10,146 bases of DNA from Chrysochromulina tobinii (taxonomy: Eukaryota > Haptophyta > Prymnesiales > Chrysochromulinaceae), in contig JWZX01000078.1 of the NCBI GenBank assembly GCA_001275005.1, positions 1 through 10,146 of the forward strand, read 5' to 3'. Every line of letters begins with the position of its first letter. Positions within the stretch are counted from its first letter, which is position 1. Shown here in pieces: positions 7,009 through 10,146 of this stretch. Made by a program: the position numbers and the translations under genes. Under the pieces are notes generated by a model. That model saw only the letters and a program-made list of their open reading frames with translations, made no database searches and was not told the origin of the DNA.

Positions 7009-7046
7009 AGAAATTACCGGTGTGACGCGCCGTGTTGGGCGCTTTT
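7009..7046 (+). repeat. Dispersed repeat, copy B (most complete)
   Basis: The first 29 bp (7009-7037, starting AGAAATTACCGGTGTG) match 7445-7473 exactly. The last 23 bp (7024-7046) match 6682-6704 exactly. This copy therefore joins the two partial copies and includes a TTACCGGT core. Confidence 0.8.
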
Positions 7047-7054
7047 GGTGGCTA

Positions 7055-7549
7055 ATGCAAGGTTAATCCCAGATCCAAGTACAAGATCCTTCGAATGATC
7101 CGTAAAGGAATCCAAATCAATTTTCCTGTTATTCGTCGAAAGGCTAAAACCCAGCCCATGGGATTCCCTGGGAAATGAATAAGGGAAACGAACCTTACTC
7201 TCACGCGTCTGAGGTGTTCTTGCCAAGGAATGCGTCGATCCATCAACATCTGCATGTCAAAAGAGACATTTGGCTCCTGTATTTCCTCAATCATAGCAGC
7301 ACGCCTCTGTTGACTAATCTGAACCTCGTATTGAGCTCCTGGTCTCAAACCATCTTCGACCCGGGGCCGCCTGCGTGAGTCTATCACGTTCCTCCAGAAT
7401 CGCCTTTTAACTGGCCCGCGCGCCATCGACAATCTAACTTGTTCAGAAATTACCGGTGTGACGCGCCGTGTTGACCATTTAAAAGCCTTCGTTAAGATAG
7501 TCTGAGTTGCGCATCCATCCAGGACGTTGTCGACCAGGTGGGGGGTTAT
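7055..7549 (-). other. Unassigned 165-codon open frame (stop at 7052-7054)
   Basis: This minus-strand frame is open between an upstream stop (7550-7552) and the stop at 7052-7054. The first ATG lies inside it near 7426. The product is rich in Arg, Ile and Met and matches no family I know. Codon third positions are mixed, unlike the GC-rich third positions of the three recognised genes, so it does not look like an ordinary host exon. It also reads straight through dispersed-repeat copy C. It may be chance, a relic, or an unrecognised exon. Confidence 0.2.
7445..7473 (+). repeat. Dispersed repeat, copy C
   Basis: These 29 bp are identical to 7009-7037, including the TTACCGGT core (7450-7457) and GACGCGCCGTGTTG. 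Similarity stops abruptly on both sides. Confidence 0.8.
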
Positions 7550-7691
7550 TTAACGCCCTACTAAACATCGCCCTAGCTACTCTCCTTATGACTACGAGGT
7601 AGCGTATGATGTGTCGAAATAATGGTAACCAACCATGTGTACCACGCCTCAGTTGTTGCATTCGCAAGCGCTGAGGAAGAGTGTCAATTGC

Positions 7692-7770
7692 TGAGCGTCG
7701 CATTAGAAGTGGCATGGATTTTGAGCGTCGCATTAGAGGTGGCATGGATTTTCACACTGATTTTCACACT
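7692..7770 (+). repeat. 30-bp tandem duplication followed by a 12-bp duplication
   Basis: Two adjacent 30-bp units (7692-7721 and 7722-7751, starting TGAGCGTCGCATTAGA) differ at one base. They are followed by TTTTCACACT at 7749-7758 and again at 7761-7770. The near-identity indicates recent replication-slippage duplication. Confidence 0.85.
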
Positions 7771-8160
7771 ACCTCAGAAAGTTACTATGGGCGCCCTTTT
7801 TTCCAGATTAAAGGTGTTAAGAATGTCACGACAACTCATACCTAGAGTGTCACGTCAAGGTACGTGGAACAATGCATTTATCAACGTGGTGGAAGACATA
7901 CTTGACGAGATGCCCATTTCTGGCAATCTAAGTGCATATATTGTGTCGTGTATGCGTGTAAAAACTTTTTTCGTGTGCGGAATGGCGACGTGGCTAGCCG
8001 GCAGGGCGTGCTGGGTGGGAGCTGGACGCAACTTGGCTGGCTTGTCGATACGGCGGCGGTACAGGCGACAGTGGTGCACATGGGCAGCACCCAGCAGGGA
8101 CCGCGGCATCTTGGTTGGCGGCGTGGGCGGGGGCATGGGCGTGACAGCGGCAAGTTGTTG

Positions 8161-8230
8161 GCGGCCGTGGCCGCGTTTGTGGCTCTCAACGGCCGGCTTG
8201 GCGGCCGTAGCCGCGTTTGTGGCTCTCAAC
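8161..8230 (+). repeat. 40-bp tandem duplication
   Basis: The segment 8161-8190 (starting GCGGCCGTGGCCGCG) recurs at 8201-8230 with a single mismatch, period 40 bp. A third partial match to the unit junction (CAACGGTCGGCT) follows at about 8239-8250. Confidence 0.85.
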
Positions 8231-8304
8231 CGAACACTCAACGGTCGGCTTTGGGCTTGGCGTGAATCAGCTGCACAGTGTCTGATCCTGCCTTTTTGAA
8301 CGGT

Positions 8305-8607
8305 ATGAGCCCGTCACCAACACCATTGATTCCTACGGGCGTCATGGATGCCGGTCATCAAGTGCAGACGATGGACGAGTCAGATGCCTTGCGGTTGTGT
8401 GGCGATTGGCTATATGGCTTAAGGGGGGGCAGCGAAGCGCGTCATGCGTTTGTGGGACCAGGCAAACCAGGGGACGAGGGGATACTGAAGGACACTGCGA
8501 CCTTGACGCACGCGCACGGCCATTTCGACATAGATGGCCCGAGTTTCCGTCTTTCCGAGGCGCCTCAGGCTGAGCTGGTGGGCTCTTTTCCATTCACATG
8601 CTTTTGA
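8305..8607 (+). CDS. Hypothetical 100-residue open frame, weak
   Basis: ATG at 8305 (G at -3) to the stop ending at 8607. The predicted product is acidic, glycine- and proline-containing, and has no transmembrane segment, signal peptide or recognised motif. It could be an exon of an unrecognised gene or chance. No supporting splice sites were identified around it, and overlapping minus-strand frames of similar size exist, which lowers confidence. Confidence 0.18.
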   Translation: MSPSPTPLIPTGVMDAGHQVQTMDESDALRLCGDWLYGLRGGSEARHAFVGPGKPGDEGILKDTATLTHAHGHFDIDGPSFRLSEAPQAELVGSFPFTCF

Positions 8608-9322
8608 CGCAGCTCGGCATCGCTGAGCTCCTCTGCGCGGATCTGGCATCTGCGACATGATCTGCAATCTGCTCACGCCGCGAGCTCCATCAGTGCAGTG
8701 GCGGGCTTCACCTTACATGTTCATGCACAAGTCGCCGTGTCGCGCATGCTTTTATTACGTGGCGTTAAGCCATATTGTCTACTGAGCATGCGGACCTATT
8801 AAGGACTTCGGTCTATCCGGCCCGGTATCCGTCTTGCGTTATTATAAACGAACAGTATCAGTAACAAAAAGCCTGTATTATCCGAATATGAGTAGACTTT
8901 AGTTCACGTGCGATCTACACCACCGCGGCGCTATCGCGCCGCGGGGCTCGTCTAGTTTTTGTATAGAGAGACGAAAAGAAAAGCGGGTCCCCACAGCCCT
9001 CGCCCCCTGGGCCCATATCTTTTGCAGTCCATTGCTGTGCGCGCGCGCCGGGTCGAGAGGTACGTGACAGAGACGCCATGGCGTGCTCATGTTAGCGCTG
9101 GCCCTCATCTGGCGTGCGCGCTGGCCCTTACGGCCAACTCGGGAGCCCGGCCGGGAGGCAGCCCTCGTCGAGCATGGAATTGGCCCTTGAGTCGAAGCGC
9201 CCTCGCGGAGCATGGCATGCTTCGCACCTTTGGGGACTCGGGGGTCTGACAATTTCGCTCCGATTGCGTGTCAGGGAACTCGTCGGCCGACCCTCGCGCG
9301 CCGCTGACACCGCGCAGAACAC
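8608..9322. other. Intergenic region, probably containing the ankyrin-gene promoter
   Basis: The left part (about 8740-8910) is relatively AT-rich. The right part (about 8990-9322) is GC-rich and leads into the ankyrin gene, so it probably includes that gene's promoter and 5' UTR. A strong hairpin sits at 8923-8944. Short frames on both strands across 8899-9433 overlap each other and have no recognisable content. Confidence 0.5.
8923..8944. repeat. GC-rich hairpin, 9-bp perfect stem and 4-nt loop
   Basis: CCGCGGCGC (8923-8931), loop TATC (8932-8935), GCGCCGCGG (8936-8944). It is the most stable short hairpin I noticed in the window. TCGTCT followed 15 nt later by AGACGA gives a second, weaker stem just downstream (about 8948-8975). 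Confidence 0.8.
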
Positions 9323-10146
9323 ATGGGCTGGTTCGGTCCCTCCAAGACCGAGAAATTGTATAAGGCCGCACAGGACGGCGACGAGGCGGAGCTCACGCGG
9401 CTGATCGAGCGTGGAGGGAACGTCAACTGGCACAATCCTGATGATGTGCGCCGCCGCATGTGCCTCGCGTGGGCGCCCGCGTCCTCGCCGCCTCTGGTGC
9501 TTTCGCCGCCGCGCTCGCCCGAGACGGCGTCATCTCCCCAGAGCTCGCTGTACCGCGCGCGGCCGCGCAGCCGCCGAGCTTGGCACACGCGTCCTCGTCG
9601 CATGGCGCGCGCCGCACCCCCGCGTGCTCGCCCACGCTCCTCGCGTGCTCTGGCACTCGATGACGCCGCGTGTGCTGCATTTGCCACAGAGCGGACGGAC
9701 AGCTTTGATATGTGCCTCCATCTACGGGCGCGAAGGGTGCGTCCGCCTCCTCCTCGAGGCCAAGGCCATCGAGGTCAATGCCAAGGTAAGCCTCGAGCAT
9801 GCCCTCCCCCAGCACATGCGATGGATCCGCTTCCATGTACTCATTCCGCTTGGCCTCTCGTTTGTCTTTAGAGCAACACCGGTTGGACAGCATTGCATTG
9901 GGCGGCATGCCACGGCTACCTCGCGATCGCCAAGCGCCTTCTCGAAGGGGGCGCCGATCCGACGCTTCGAACCAAGGGCGGCGAGACGGCCATCGACATC
10001 GCACGGGAGCGTGGCAAGAGCGAGGTCGTGGCGCTCCTCAGCGAGCCTCGGTACGCCGCGCGCGCATGCACACTGATTGCCCATCGCTGCCGAGCGGATG
10101 TGCAGAGGCGCCGTCTTGGGCGCACGCGGACCACGGGTTTTCGGCC
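9323..10146 (+). CDS. Ankyrin-repeat protein, N-terminal part (three exons seen, 3' end beyond window)
   Basis: Exon 1 is 9323-9445 (41 codons), exon 2 is 9690-9785 (32 codons), and exon 3 runs from 9872 to at least 10050. Seen in the spliced product: MGWFGPSK start, then ankyrin repeats at about residues 13-40 (LYKAAQDGDEAEL), 43-73 (GRTALICAS), 77-107 (GWTALHWAACHG) and 110-131 (GETAIDIARERGKSEVV). The repeats mediate protein-protein contacts; no catalytic domain is inside the window, so function is open. The Gly-2 start could be N-myristoylated, as in some plant ankyrin-RING E3 ligases, but the RING part would lie outside. The ATG has C at -3 and G at +4. After 10050 the frame stays open, but a GTACGC donor at 10051 with a TGCAG acceptor at 10101-10105 could form a third, 55-nt intron. 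Confidence 0.85.
9446..9689 (+). other. Intron 1 of the ankyrin gene (244 nt)
   Basis: Donor GTGCGC at 9446 after GATGAT; acceptor GCCACAG ending at 9689. Phase 0. Removing it joins NPDD to SGRTAL, which restores a normal ankyrin-repeat junction. The intron is GC-rich with no stop in the exon-1 frame, so it can be mistaken for coding sequence. Confidence 0.85.
9786..9871 (+). other. Intron 2 of the ankyrin gene (86 nt)
   Basis: Donor GTAAGC at 9786 after GCCAAG; acceptor TTTGTCTTTAG ending at 9871, preceded by a pyrimidine-rich tract. Phase 0. Splicing joins EVNAK to SNTGWTALH, the expected transition between two ankyrin repeats. Confidence 0.93.

Larger units (their letters stand above)
6014..7051. 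other. Intergenic region with short repeats, no supported gene
   Basis: This stretch is downstream of the RNA-binding protein gene. It contains the probable 3' UTR, a TACCGGTA copy (6313-6320), three TGACGAAAC words between 6328 and 6390, nested inverted repeats, a CCCGA-type microsatellite and copies of a dispersed repeat. Open frames present are short and show no recognisable motif. A 77-codon plus-strand frame crossing the stop of the upstream gene (5890-6123) is not convincing. Confidence 0.6.
7553..8304. other. Intergenic region with two tandem duplications
   Basis: A 225-codon plus-strand frame spans 7622-8299. It begins in AT-richer sequence, contains the 30-bp and 40-bp tandem duplications described separately, and shows no recognisable domain. 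Its first half includes an ATG at about 7788 reading MGALFSRLK, a possible N-myristoylation start, but nothing else supports it. I do not call a gene here. Confidence 0.5.

Noticed and set aside
7622-8299. 225-codon plus-strand frame as a gene
   Set aside because: It contains recent tandem duplications, changes composition midway, and has no recognisable domain. The apparent transmembrane segment comes from the duplicated 30-bp unit.
9411-9689. Coding frames across intron 1 on both strands
   Set aside because: GC-rich intron sequence stays open by chance. Splicing 9446-9689 restores a proper ankyrin repeat, which the read-through does not.
1-10146. tRNA, rRNA, CRISPR array or complete transposase gene
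   Set aside because: No T-loop/anticodon arrangement, rRNA core sequence, regularly spaced repeat-spacer pattern, or transposase or reverse-transcriptase motif was seen on either strand by eye.

Overview
The window looks like nuclear DNA of a GC-rich, compact-genome protist. It holds coding stretches of more than 2.6 kb without introns, GT-AG introns in one gene, a textbook GCCGCC-ATG start context, and gene families typical of algae with secondary plastids. The tandem NTAWAYA-type repeats joined to a RAP domain are, from general knowledge, very abundant in haptophytes, pelagophytes and related algae. A haptophyte or stramenopile alga is therefore favoured, but species cannot be fixed from this sequence.

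Layout. Positions 1-2812 (minus strand) carry one uninterrupted reading frame of 937 codons that runs off the left edge. It encodes a TRPV-like cation channel with ankyrin repeats, a transmembrane block, a pore loop and a TRP-type S6. Positions 2813-3403 form the gap between two divergently transcribed genes. This gap is full of the palindrome TACCGGTA and also holds a 16-bp inverted repeat and a duplicated G/T-rich block. Positions 3404-6013 (plus strand) encode an 869-residue organelle-type RNA-binding protein: RRM, nine 37-residue helical repeats, RAP domain, basic NLS-like patch, and RanBP2-type zinc finger. The reading frame continues upstream of the ATG for 46 codons. Those codons contain no acidic residue and seven arginines, which resembles a mitochondrial or plastid presequence.

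Positions 6014-9322 are mostly non-coding and visibly less GC-rich in places. They hold short tandem repeats, inverted repeats, a CCCGA-type microsatellite and a dispersed repeat present three times. Only weak open frames occur there. Positions 9323-10146 (plus strand) are the start of a small ankyrin-repeat gene with two well-supported introns; it runs off the right edge.

No operon-like relationship is expected. The two large genes share an upstream region and could share a bidirectional promoter, but their products (a membrane channel and an organellar or nuclear RNA-binding factor) have no obvious joint function. I see no RNA gene, CRISPR array, complete transposon or virus. The items most worth a second look are the RRM/repeat/RAP/zinc-finger architecture with its possible non-AUG presequence, the 333-bp higher-order structure of its repeats, and the strong local enrichment of TACCGGTA.
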